Source: an uncultured Lachnoclostridium sp. (GTDB lineage Bacteria; Bacillota; Clostridia; Lachnospirales; Lachnospiraceae). Taken from it: a stretch of 64,000 nucleotides of DNA. How positions within the stretch are numbered: position 1 is the stretch's first letter; each line of letters begins with the position of its first letter. Below are positions 51,915-59,543 of the stretch, piece by piece. The translations under genes were made by a program, and so were the position numbers. The stretch covers positions 1 to 64,000 of the forward strand of contig CAMMSL010000012.1 in assembly GCA_946499505.1 (NCBI GenBank), written 5' to 3'. A model generated the notes under the pieces. It was given only the letters and a program-made list of their open reading frames with translations. It searched no databases and was not told where the DNA came from.

Positions 51915-52937
51915 ATGGAACGACTGAGTACGCTGTGCTATATCGAGCAGGATGGAAAATATCTGATGCTCCACCGCACAGTGAAGAAAAATGATGTGAA
52001 TAAGGACAAGTGGATCGGCGTGGGCGGACATTTTGAACACGGGGAAAGTCCTGAGGAATGTCTTTTGCGAGAGGTGAAAGAAGAGACCGGATACACACTG
52101 ACCTCGTGGAGGTACAGAGGAATTGTGACTTTTGTGTACGGGGAAGATACAGTGGAGTATATGTCCCTTTATACGGCAGATGGTTTCACGGGAAATCCGA
52201 TCGAGTGTGACGAGGGTGAGCTTGAATGGGTGGATAAGAAAGATATCCCGGCGCTGGAGCTGTGGGAAGGGGATAAGATCTTTTTCCGGCTGCTGGATAT
52301 GGGAAGAGAATTCTTTTCACTGAAACTTGTCTATGACAGACAGGATGTGCTTCGGTATGCCGCCCTTGACGGAGCGCCGATGGAACTGTTCGATGAGATC
52401 CGGGAGGACGGCAGCAGGACCGGCGTGGTCAAAGAACGGGGAGTTGTACATGAGGACGGGACGCTTCACGCCACGGTGCACACATGGATCGTCCGCCCGA
52501 ATGACAAGAGCGGTTATGATCTGCTCCTCCAGAAACGCAGTGAATGGAAAGATTCCAATCCGGGCTGCTGGGATATCTCTTCCGCAGGACATATCGAAGC
52601 GGGACAAGGATATCTTGAAAGCGCTTTGAGGGAGCTGAGAGAAGAACTCGGGATCAATGCCCGTCCGGAACAGCTCCGGGAGATCGGGACGAGGCGGTGC
52701 GGATTCGAGAGTGAATTTTATGGCCGGCCGTTTCGGGATAATGAGCTGAGCATGCTCTATATCTATCAGGAACCGGTAGAAATTGAGAATCTTACTCTAC
52801 AGGAGTCGGAAGTTTCCGAAGCAGCGTGGATGGACTATGCCGAATGCTGCAGAAAAGTCGCAGATCATTCGTTTCAGAATTGTATCTATGAGGATGAACT
52901 GGATATGGTGGGAAAAGCGTTGGAAATTACTATATAA
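51915..52937 (+). CDS. double-Nudix-domain hydrolase
   Basis: A 340-residue protein made of two Nudix modules. Module 1 (about 1-130) resembles 8-oxo-dGTP diphosphatase and has a full box, GHFEHGESPEECLLREVKEETG. Module 2 (about 165-335) resembles the IPP isomerase/YfcD branch; its box GHIEAGQGYLESALRELREELG has Gln where the first Glu is expected, while the REXXEE core is intact. It starts 2 bp after the ABC gene. The first module probably cleans oxidised nucleotides; the second's substrate is unknown. Confidence 0.88.
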   Translation: MERLSTLCYIEQDGKYLMLHRTVKKNDVNKDKWIGVGGHFEHGESPEECLLREVKEETGYTLTSWRYRGIVTFVYGEDTVEYMSLYTADGFTGNPIECDEGELEWVDKKDIPALELWEGDKIFFRLLDMGREFFSLKLVYDRQDVLRYAALDGAPMELFDEIREDGSRTGVVKERGVVHEDGTLHATVHTWIVRPNDKSGYDLLLQKRSEWKDSNPGCWDISSAGHIEAGQGYLESALRELREELGINARPEQLREIGTRRCGFESEFYGRPFRDNELSMLYIYQEPVEIENLTLQESEVSEAAWMDYAECCRKVADHSFQNCIYEDELDMVGKALEITI

Positions 52938-52970
52938 AAAGAGCAGCTAAGAGAAAGGAAGCGGAAGAAC

Positions 52971-53489
52971 ATGAAATATGCAGTCGTATATGAGAGCGCA
53001 ACAGGAAATACAAAGATGCTGGCAGATGAAATAAGGAACGCCCTTGGAGAAGAAAACTGTGTCTGGTTCGGGACTCCGGATGAAAACATGCCCCGCGGGA
53101 CAGAAGAAGCAGAATTACTTTTTCTCGGGTTCTGGACAGACAAAGGAGAATGCAGCGAGAAGATCGGAAAATATATGGAAACACTGCACGGACAAAAAGT
53201 TTTCCTGTTCGGTACGGCGGGCTTCGGCGGTTCAGAGCAGTATTTCTCACAGATCCTGAGCCGTGTATCAGCACATTTACCGGAGAAGAATACGGTGACT
53301 GGGGAGTATATGTGTCAGGGAAAGATGCCTCAGAGTGTGCGGAAACGCTATGAGGCGATGCAGGAGAAAGCACCGCAGGATGATAAAATAAAGATGATGA
53401 TAGATAATTTTGACAAGGCAGCATCCCATCCGGATGAAGCGGACCTTCATCGTCTGAAGGATATGCTTGCGGAACTCAATGCTGAATGA
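52971..53489 (+). CDS. flavodoxin-family protein
   Basis: A 172-residue FMN protein. The phosphate loop YESATGNTKMLADEI is near the N-terminus, with GFWTDKGECSEKI and FGTAGFGGSEQYF later for ring binding. The C-terminal 40 residues are helical and charged, longer than minimal flavodoxin; similar to the BilS/flavodoxin-like proteins of gut Firmicutes. Ribosome site AGAAAGGAA. Partner reductase not adjacent, so the electron route is unknown. Confidence 0.85.
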   Translation: MKYAVVYESATGNTKMLADEIRNALGEENCVWFGTPDENMPRGTEEAELLFLGFWTDKGECSEKIGKYMETLHGQKVFLFGTAGFGGSEQYFSQILSRVSAHLPEKNTVTGEYMCQGKMPQSVRKRYEAMQEKAPQDDKIKMMIDNFDKAASHPDEADLHRLKDMLAELNAE

Positions 53490-53536
53490 GCAGAAGATGT
53501 AACGTTTAACTGCGGTTCATGGAAGGAGAGGGAATC

Positions 53537-54109
53537 ATGACAGAAACAGGAGTGATACACGGGAGATTTCAGGTTCTCCATCTGAAGCACATGGAATATC
53601 TTCTGGCGGCAAAGATGAGATGCAGGGTATTGTATGTGGGGATTACCCATCCGGATATATCGGCATATCCGGCGACATCGCCGCTTGACGAGCATGGAAC
53701 AACGAAGACGGACAATCCTCTTACTTATATCGAGAGATATGAAATGATCCGGGACGCCCTGTTGGATTTTGGCGTAAAGAGAGAAGAGTTTGAGATTATA
53801 CCGTTTCCGATCAGCAGTCCGGATGTGCTGCTTCAGTATGCACCTGGAGATGCAGTGTATTATATGAGCATCTGCAGTCCGTGGGATGAAGAAAAGTATC
53901 AGATCCTGCAATCTCTGGATCTTAACGTGGAGGTCCTGTGGAGAAGGACAGGAGAAGAAAAAGGAATTACGGGGACGGAACTGCGGGCCATGATAGCCAG
54001 AGGGGAAGACTGGCAGCAGTATATGCCGAAGACTGCGGCAGAATATCTGGAAAGAAACAGTATCGACCAGAGGATACGGCACCTCTATTATACGTATGGC
54101 GGTAAGTAG
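53537..54109 (+). CDS. nicotinamide-nucleotide adenylyltransferase-like protein
   Basis: A 190-residue HIGH-superfamily nucleotidyltransferase. N-terminal GVIHGRFQVLHLKHMEYLL holds the HxxH nucleotide motif, and ITGTELRAMIARGEDW is the ISTTxxR-like block. SPLDEHGTTKTDNPL and PFPISSPDVL are typical of NMN/nicotinate-nucleotide adenylyltransferase relatives. It would transfer AMP to a phosphorylated substrate, possibly in NAD salvage. Start 53537 follows GAAGGAGAGGG; a longer frame begins at 53519. Confidence 0.78.
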   Translation: MTETGVIHGRFQVLHLKHMEYLLAAKMRCRVLYVGITHPDISAYPATSPLDEHGTTKTDNPLTYIERYEMIRDALLDFGVKREEFEIIPFPISSPDVLLQYAPGDAVYYMSICSPWDEEKYQILQSLDLNVEVLWRRTGEEKGITGTELRAMIARGEDWQQYMPKTAAEYLERNSIDQRIRHLYYTYGGK

Positions 54110-54154
54110 GATGCCCATCTATCAGACTGGGCTGCCCTCCGCCTGCGCAGGCGG

Positions 54155-54661
54155 TCAGGGCTGAGGTTCGGCAAACAGTCCGATATTCGGCGGCAGAAAA
54201 GTGAAAAGAAAGAAAAGTATGAGGAAGAGAACGGTCAGAAAATATATGGCAGTTCTCTTTTTATATATTTTCGAGGAGCTTTGAAATTTCCATGCGCAGA
54301 AAAAGGTGAGAAACACACTGATAAAAAATATCAGGATATCGATCCATGTGACGGTTCGTCCCAGGATACCTGAGTAGGTATAGAAAAGGACCGGAACTGT
54401 GAGCGTGCCAAGAAGACTGCCGAACAGGAGCGCGGGGCGCAGGGAAGGAGATACATCGGAGAGATGTGGCGACAGCAGGAGAGACCAGAAAAGAACAGGA
54501 AAAAATACTAGTTTCATATGTTCCCATGTGGATTCGTTGACAGGACTTATCAGCCCGATCAGAGGATTCTCGTTTGACCAGCCGTAGAAAAAATGTGAGA
54601 GCGTTCCGAATACTGCTGTAAAAATGAAACCTGCAATGAGCCAGGATTTGATACTTTTCAT
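54155..54661 (-). CDS. DUF6512-like membrane protein
   Basis: A 168-residue protein with five to six membrane helices; SPVNESTWEHMKLVFFPVLFW is the family's conserved loop (given as SPVNESTWEHMKL and FFPVLFW). Function unknown. The ATG at 54661 lies directly after the T-run of a terminator hairpin and has no clear Shine-Dalgarno; an in-frame ATG at 54676 is inside the hairpin. The 3' end lies near a GC-rich hairpin at 54132-54160. Confidence 0.7.
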   Translation of the reverse strand: MKSIKSWLIAGFIFTAVFGTLSHFFYGWSNENPLIGLISPVNESTWEHMKLVFFPVLFWSLLLSPHLSDVSPSLRPALLFGSLLGTLTVPVLFYTYSGILGRTVTWIDILIFFISVFLTFFCAWKFQSSSKIYKKRTAIYFLTVLFLILFFLFTFLPPNIGLFAEPQP

Positions 54662-54709
54662 AAAAAACACCTGCATATACTGTAGTGATACTATCAGTAT
54701 ATGCAGGTG
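54662..54709 (-). terminator. terminator of the PHP gene, abutting the next start codon
   Basis: On the minus strand CACCTGCATATACTG (54709-54695) pairs perfectly with CAGTATATGCAGGTG (54682-54668), followed by TTTTTT. It lies 46 bp after the PHP gene stop and ends at the ATG of the membrane-protein gene. Confidence 0.85.
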
Positions 54710-54754
54710 CTGCTGTTATTATCATTTTGTTGAGTGGCGAAAACGCCGCGAAGA

Positions 54755-55519
54755 TTATTTCTCTGCCAGAAAGCTCAACAGTGATTTCGCCGAGTAGTTG
54801 AGGATCAGATTCCGCGGGACTTTGGCAAGTTTTGCTGCTTCCGAAGCATATGTAAAATCTCCTACATGTGCTTTCCCGTGGCTGTCACTGGAAAACAGCA
54901 CCGGATAATTGAAGTGCACGGACAGGTTTAGAATAACAAGATCCGTAAATTTAGTATCCCCTCTGTATCCTTCCGGACTTAAAGAGCTGTTGTTGATCTC
55001 CAGCAGTACATGATACTTCATAGCAGCGGCAAAAAGTTTAAATGGATCAATTGGAAACTTTGTATCGCTGCAGTGTCCGATGACTGTTACATACGGGTTT
55101 TTCATAGCGTTTATATATGCCTCGGTGTTTTCTTCGGCAGTTCCTGGCTTGATGGTTGGCTGATGCATGCTGGCGATCACATAGTCCAGACCTTTCAGGA
55201 TATCATCACTCAGATCAAGATTCCCTTTATGATTTGTTATATTCGCTTCCGCACCATAGAGCATCTGAATACCGAGTCTTTCTTTCTGTGCATATCGCAG
55301 GTTCCGAAAATATGACACACGTCCACCACCTAAAGTAGCCGGGCCATGATCAGATATGCCGAGCATTTTCAGATTGTGTGCTTTTGCGGCTTTGACCATG
55401 TCGGTAATCGTTGCACTGGAACCGTGGCCGCTGGCAATGGTGTGAGTGTGAATGTCAAATTCATATCGCTCGGCAGGCTCTTTACTGTGTGCTTTATATG
55501 TATGTTGTTGATACGTCAT
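54755..55519 (-). CDS. PHP-domain phosphatase (YcdX-like)
   Basis: A 254-residue PHP hydrolase. Metal-binding blocks: FDIHTHTIASGHGSSATI, LGISDHGPATLGGG, GAEANI, IASMHQPTI, VIGHCSD and FSSDSHGKAHVG. The trinuclear zinc pattern resembles E. coli YcdX. Substrate unknown. Start 55519 is preferred (GAGGCAG upstream); the frame extends to 55576. Transcribed away from the BMC operon, with the 55520-55758 gap holding the BMC promoter. Confidence 0.85.
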   Translation of the reverse strand: MTYQQHTYKAHSKEPAERYEFDIHTHTIASGHGSSATITDMVKAAKAHNLKMLGISDHGPATLGGGRVSYFRNLRYAQKERLGIQMLYGAEANITNHKGNLDLSDDILKGLDYVIASMHQPTIKPGTAEENTEAYINAMKNPYVTVIGHCSDTKFPIDPFKLFAAAMKYHVLLEINNSSLSPEGYRGDTKFTDLVILNLSVHFNYPVLFSSDSHGKAHVGDFTYASEAAKLAKVPRNLILNYSAKSLLSFLAEK

Positions 55520-55620
55520 AGAACACTGCCTCACTTTCTTAAAAAATCCACTGCTTTTAGTATGGAACATTTTCAACGGGATGTCAATGTGAAATCACAA
55601 AAAACAAATAGAAAACAACA

Positions 55621-55636
55621 AAACCAATGTTGGTTT
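55621..55636. promoter_or_regulatory. palindrome upstream of the BMC operon promoter
   Basis: AAACCAATGTTGGTTT is a perfect 7-2-7 inverted repeat, 47 bp before the -35. A related AACCAACATTGAAA occurs at 56591-56604, directly before the aldolase promoter. Candidate activator site. Confidence 0.5.
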
Positions 55637-55682
55637 ATGTGGGAAATCTGTGAAAGATATATGAGAATAGTGTTGATTCGCG

Positions 55683-55711
55683 TTGACTTATAGTGCTGTA
55701 TGAAGTATAAT
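55683..55711 (+). promoter_or_regulatory. BMC operon promoter 1
   Basis: TTGACT at 55683-55688 and TATAAT at 55706-55711 with a 17-bp spacer, 48 bp before the EutS-like gene. Confidence 0.8.
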
Positions 55712-55758
55712 TATCGTAATTGCAGGATTGTATAAATCCAGATTGGAGTGAGGTTGAA

Positions 55759-56121
55759 ATGGTTCAGGAACATAAGCCGGAACGTATCGTACAGGAACTT
55801 GTTCCCGGCAAAGAGATTACCATCGCCCACCTGATCGCAAGTCCCGATATTACGCTTTATGAGAAGCTCGGTCTTGATCCGAGGGTAGAATACAGCAAGT
55901 CTGCGATCGGCGTGCTGACGATCAGTCCGGCGGAGACGGCTATCATTGCCGGAGATATTGCTATTAAAGCGGCAGGTATTGAGCTTGGATTTGTGGACAG
56001 GTTCAGCGGCACACTGATCGTGACCGGTACGATCTCGGAGACAGAGGCGGCGATCCGGGCAGTCCTCGAATATGTGAAGGATAAGATGGGCTTTTCCGTA
56101 TGCGAGATAACAAGGACGTAA
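55759..56121 (+). CDS. BMC-H shell protein, EutS/PduU type
   Basis: A 120-residue circularly permuted BMC-domain protein. N-terminal QELVPGKEITIAHLIASP is the permuted strand; GVLTISPAETAIIAGDIAIKAAGIELGF is the core (helix and strand, noted as ISPAETAIIAGDIAI and KAAGIELGF). Such hexamers have a beta-barrel plug over the pore. First gene of the main BMC operon; EutP-like follows in 4 bp. The ATG at 55759 follows GGAGTGAGG. Confidence 0.9.
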   Translation: MVQEHKPERIVQELVPGKEITIAHLIASPDITLYEKLGLDPRVEYSKSAIGVLTISPAETAIIAGDIAIKAAGIELGFVDRFSGTLIVTGTISETEAAIRAVLEYVKDKMGFSVCEITRT

Positions 56122-56125
56122 TATA

Positions 56126-56590
56126 ATGAAGAAAATAGTACTGGTAGGCAGGAGCGAATGCGGAAAGACCACACTGACGCAGGCTCTGAAGGGTGAAACA
56201 ATACACTATCACAAGACCCAGTACGTGAACAATTTCGATGTGATCATCGATACTCCCGGTGAATACGCGCAGACCAAGCATCTGGGATATGCACTGGCGC
56301 TGTATACATATGAGGCAGATGTAGTGGGAATGCTTTTGTCGGCAACAGAACCCTACTCCCTATATCCGCCATGTAGTACATCAATGTGCAATCGGGAAGT
56401 GATCGGTATCGTCACCAAGATCCACGATGAACGCGCGGATGTTGCGAGGGCGGAAAGGTGGCTTCGTCTTGCAGGATGCAGGAAAATCTTCTATGTGGAT
56501 TCCAAGAGTTATGAAGGAATTCCCGAGATACTGGAGTATCTGAAAGAAGACGGAGATGTGCTTCCGTGGGAAAAAGATGAAAACCAATAA
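56126..56590 (+). CDS. EutP/PduV-like small GTPase
   Basis: A 154-residue Ras-like GTPase with P-loop GRSECGKTTLTQAL, switch region DTPGEYAQ and a TKIHD base-recognition block. PduV of Salmonella associates with compartments and affects their movement; the EutP branch has also been linked to acetate kinase activity. Here it lies between the EutS-like shell gene and the aldolase promoter. The ribosome site is weak, so translation may rely on coupling. Confidence 0.88.
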   Translation: MKKIVLVGRSECGKTTLTQALKGETIHYHKTQYVNNFDVIIDTPGEYAQTKHLGYALALYTYEADVVGMLLSATEPYSLYPPCSTSMCNREVIGIVTKIHDERADVARAERWLRLAGCRKIFYVDSKSYEGIPEILEYLKEDGDVLPWEKDENQ

Positions 56591-56672
56591 AAACCAACAT
56601 TGAAATGTGTTGACGACTGTGGGATTGTGTGGTAATATTCAAAAAGAAACAACACAAAACAAAATGTTTTGT
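56591..56672 (+). promoter_or_regulatory. BMC operon promoter 2 (aldolase) with flanking candidate operators
   Basis: TTGACG at 56610-56615, 17-bp spacer, TAATAT at 56633-56638. Just upstream lies AACCAACATTGAAA (56591-56604), similar to the palindrome before promoter 1. Downstream of the predicted start is ACAAAATGTTTTGT (56659-56672), a perfect 6-2-6 palindrome. The aldolase and following genes can thus be driven apart from the first two. Confidence 0.7.
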
Positions 56673-56693
56673 AGGATCCAAGGAGGAGAAGAG

Positions 56694-57509
56694 ATGCAAA
56701 ACGAATACGAAATCAAAAAAGAAATGTGTGAAATCGGTAAACGAGTTTACAATCGTGGAATGGTTGCTGCAAACGATGGTAACTTTTCTGTAAAACTCAA
56801 TGACCATGAGTTTTTATGTACACCGACAGGTGTCAGCAAAGGGTTCATGACACCGGAGTACATCTGCAAAGTTGACGAGAATGGTAATGTCCTTCAGGCA
56901 AACAAAGGATTCAGACCTTCATCAGAGATCAAGATGCATATGCGTGTATATCAGAAAAGACCGGATGTAAAATCAGTTGTACATGCTCACCCGCTGTACG
57001 CTACAACATTCGCGATTGCAGGCATTCCGCTGACACAGCCGATCATGCCTGAGGCAGTTATCGCACTTGGATGCGTACCGATCGCTCCGTACGGAACACC
57101 GTCTACAATGGAGATTCCGGATGCAGTTGAGCCTTATCTTCAGCACTTTGATGCAGTTCTCCTTGAGAACCACGGCGCACTGACATATTCTGACAGCCTT
57201 CTTGCTGCATACATGAAGATGGAATCTGTAGAGTTCTATGCACAGCTGTTATGGCAGACAATGCAGATCGGCGGACCGCAGGAGTTCAGCAAAGAGCAGG
57301 TTGAGAGACTGTACGAGATCAGAAGACAGATGGGACTTCCGGGCAAACATCCGGCTAACCTCTGCCCGAACGCACAGGCAGGCAAACCGAGCTGCCATTC
57401 ATGCAGCGGTTCATGCGGAAGTGCAGCAGCTTCTTCTACAGCTGGAAACACAGACGCTGATCTGGTTGCTTCTATTACAAAGAAAGTTATGGAACAGCTT
57501 GGCATGTAG
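56694..57509 (+). CDS. fucA: L-fuculose-phosphate aldolase with C-terminal encapsulation peptide
   Basis: A 271-residue class II aldolase cleaving fuculose-1-phosphate (or rhamnulose-1-phosphate) into DHAP and L-lactaldehyde. Zn ligands in VVHAHPLYATTFA plus a later His in LLENHGALTYSD. After the catalytic domain (about 1-220) come a Cys/Ser/Gly-rich linker and an amphipathic helix DADLVASITKKVMEQLGM at the very end, the form of BMC-targeting peptides known on aldolases of this operon type. Start 56694 is fixed by AAGGAGGAG. Confidence 0.92.
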   Translation: MQNEYEIKKEMCEIGKRVYNRGMVAANDGNFSVKLNDHEFLCTPTGVSKGFMTPEYICKVDENGNVLQANKGFRPSSEIKMHMRVYQKRPDVKSVVHAHPLYATTFAIAGIPLTQPIMPEAVIALGCVPIAPYGTPSTMEIPDAVEPYLQHFDAVLLENHGALTYSDSLLAAYMKMESVEFYAQLLWQTMQIGGPQEFSKEQVERLYEIRRQMGLPGKHPANLCPNAQAGKPSCHSCSGSCGSAAASSTAGNTDADLVASITKKVMEQLGM

Positions 57510-57520
57510 GAGTTCAGCTT

Positions 57521-58042
57521 ATGAATGAACAGGATATTACCAATGCGGTAAAATCCGTGTTGGATCAGATGAAAGGGACAGTACCCGCCGCAGAGAAGCC
57601 GCATGTCTGCAAATGCAAGAAACATCAGATGACACTGGCTCTTGCAAATGCCCTGATTGAAAAGGTAAAGGCAAAAGCTTCGGAGATGGGGGTGGACGTT
57701 GTCATTGCTGTCTCGGACAAGGCCGGAAGGCCGGTAGCCATCCAGTGTATGGATGGCGCATACATAGCTAGTTTCGACATTGCATTAAATAAGACTTATA
57801 CATCCGCAAGCCTGAAAATGTCTACTGCACAGCTGGCAGAGTTGAGCCAGCCCGGGCAGGATCTTTACGGAATCCAGTTTACGAATAACGGAAAGATCGT
57901 GATCTTCGGAGGAGGCGAGGTTCTCGAATATGACGGACGTATCGTCGGAGCTCTTGGAGTGAGCGGAGGCTCGGCGGCGGAAGATACAGCTATAGCGGCT
58001 TACGGGAAAGAAGTCTTTAAGGAGGTATTAGAGTGTCTGTAA
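57521..58042 (+). CDS. GlcG/HbpS-PduO-C-like BMC protein
   Basis: A 173-residue protein. After an amphipathic N-terminal helix (MNEQDITNAVKSVLDQMKG) and a short CKCKK linker comes the GlcG/HbpS (PF03928) fold found at the C-terminus of PduO, with KTYTSASLKMSTAQLAEL and IGALGVSGGSAAEDTA-like blocks. It may bind heme or a corrinoid. The N-terminal helix resembles encapsulation peptides. The next gene overlaps it by 10 bp. Confidence 0.85.
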   Translation: MNEQDITNAVKSVLDQMKGTVPAAEKPHVCKCKKHQMTLALANALIEKVKAKASEMGVDVVIAVSDKAGRPVAIQCMDGAYIASFDIALNKTYTSASLKMSTAQLAELSQPGQDLYGIQFTNNGKIVIFGGGEVLEYDGRIVGALGVSGGSAAEDTAIAAYGKEVFKEVLECL

Positions 58043-59421
58043 ATGAACAGATGGTTCAGGACATCGTACAGGAAGTTATGGCGAAGATGCAGATTGCATC
58101 AGATGTCTCAGGAGACAGAGGTGTCTTTAAAGATATGAACGAGGCAATCGAGGCTGCTAAGAAGTCTCAGAAGATTGTAGCCAGAATGTCACTGGACCAC
58201 AGAGAAAAAGTTATCTCCAACATCCGCAAAAAGATTAAGGAGAATGCAGAAATTCTTGCACGCATGGGCGTACAGGAAACCGGCATGGGAAATGTCGGAC
58301 ATAAGATCCTGAAACATCAGCTCGTTGCTGAGAAAACTCCGGGAACAGAGGATATCACAACGACAGCATGGTCAGGGGACAGAGGACTTACTCTTATTGA
58401 GATGGGACCGTTCGGAGTTATCGGCGCGATCACACCGTGTACGAACCCCAGTGAGACAGTTCTCTGCAATACGATCGGAATGTTTGCAGCAGGAAATACA
58501 GTTGTATTTAACCCGCATCCGGCAGCAATAAAGACATCAATCTACGCGATCAATCTTGTGAATGAGGCATCCGTAGAGGCCGGTGGTCCGGACAACATTG
58601 CCTGCACAGTAGAGCATCCGACGCTTGAGACAAGCAATATCATGATGAAACATCCGGCAATCCAGCTTATCGCTGCAACAGGCGGCCCGGGCGTTGTTAC
58701 TGCAGTCCTTTCTTCCGGAAGAAGAGGAATCGGAGCAGGAGCAGGAAACCCGCCGGCTGTTGTCGATGAAACAGCAGATCTGAGAAAGGCAGCTGAAGAT
58801 ATCGTAAACGGATGTACATTTGACAATAACCTTCCGTGTATTGCTGAAAAAGAGATCGTTGCAGTTGATTCAGTGGTAGATGAACTGATGAACTATATGA
58901 TCACAGAGCAGGGCTGTTATCTGGCTTCCAAAGAGGAGCAGGACGCACTTACCGCAGTTGTTCTTAAAGATGGAAAACTGAACAGAAAATGTGTGGGACG
59001 TGATGCGAAGACTCTGCTCAGCATGATCGGTGTTACAGTTCCGGACAATATCAGATGTATTACGTTTGAAGGTCCGAAGGAGCATCCGCTGATCACAACG
59101 GAGCTTATGATGCCGATCCTCGGTGTGGTAAGGGCAAAAGATTTTGACGATGCTGTTGAGCAGGCTGTATGGCTTGAACATGGAAACCGCCATTCTGCAC
59201 ATATCCACTCAAAGAACATCGACAATATCACAAAATATGCGAAAGCAATCGATACAGCAATCCTCGTAAAGAACGGACCGTCTTATGCGGCACTTGGATT
59301 CGGCGGCGAAGGATTCTGTACATTTACAATTGCCAGCAGAACAGGCGAGGGCCTGACAAGCGCAAGCACATTCACAAAGAAAAGACGCTGCGTAATGACC
59401 GACAGTCTGTGCATACGTTAA
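58033..59421 (+). CDS. pduP: CoA-acylating propionaldehyde dehydrogenase, PduP/EutE-like
   Basis: A 462-residue aldehyde dehydrogenase turning propionaldehyde, CoA and NAD+ into propionyl-CoA. The catalytic Cys is in TFDNNLPCIAEKEI; GAITPCTNPSETVLCN and AATGGPGVV are typical. The N-terminus (NEQMVQDIVQEVMAKMQI) is an amphipathic targeting helix. It starts with GTG at 58033 after GGAGG and overlaps the preceding gene. Works with PduL to regenerate CoA inside the shell. Confidence 0.93.
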   Translation: MSVNEQMVQDIVQEVMAKMQIASDVSGDRGVFKDMNEAIEAAKKSQKIVARMSLDHREKVISNIRKKIKENAEILARMGVQETGMGNVGHKILKHQLVAEKTPGTEDITTTAWSGDRGLTLIEMGPFGVIGAITPCTNPSETVLCNTIGMFAAGNTVVFNPHPAAIKTSIYAINLVNEASVEAGGPDNIACTVEHPTLETSNIMMKHPAIQLIAATGGPGVVTAVLSSGRRGIGAGAGNPPAVVDETADLRKAAEDIVNGCTFDNNLPCIAEKEIVAVDSVVDELMNYMITEQGCYLASKEEQDALTAVVLKDGKLNRKCVGRDAKTLLSMIGVTVPDNIRCITFEGPKEHPLITTELMMPILGVVRAKDFDDAVEQAVWLEHGNRHSAHIHSKNIDNITKYAKAIDTAILVKNGPSYAALGFGGEGFCTFTIASRTGEGLTSASTFTKKRRCVMTDSLCIR

Positions 59422-59505
59422 GCCGTGCGCTTACGGCGTGAAATATGTACGCAGGCTTGCCTGCAGATACATATTTTACGGCGGAAGCATATGGCGTATG
59501 CCGAC
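59422..59505 (+). other. three tandem intercistronic hairpins
   Basis: GCCGT/ACGGC (59422-59437), then a 44-nt hairpin with arms CGTGAAATATGTA (59437-59449) and TACATATTTTACG (59468-59480) around GCAGG/CCTGC, then GCATA/TATGC (59488-59502). No U-run follows, so they are unlikely to terminate transcription fully; RNA processing or stability control is more likely. Confidence 0.6.
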
Positions 59506-59543
59506 AGCGAGAACAGAAAAAATAGTAGCAGGAGGTAAATAAC

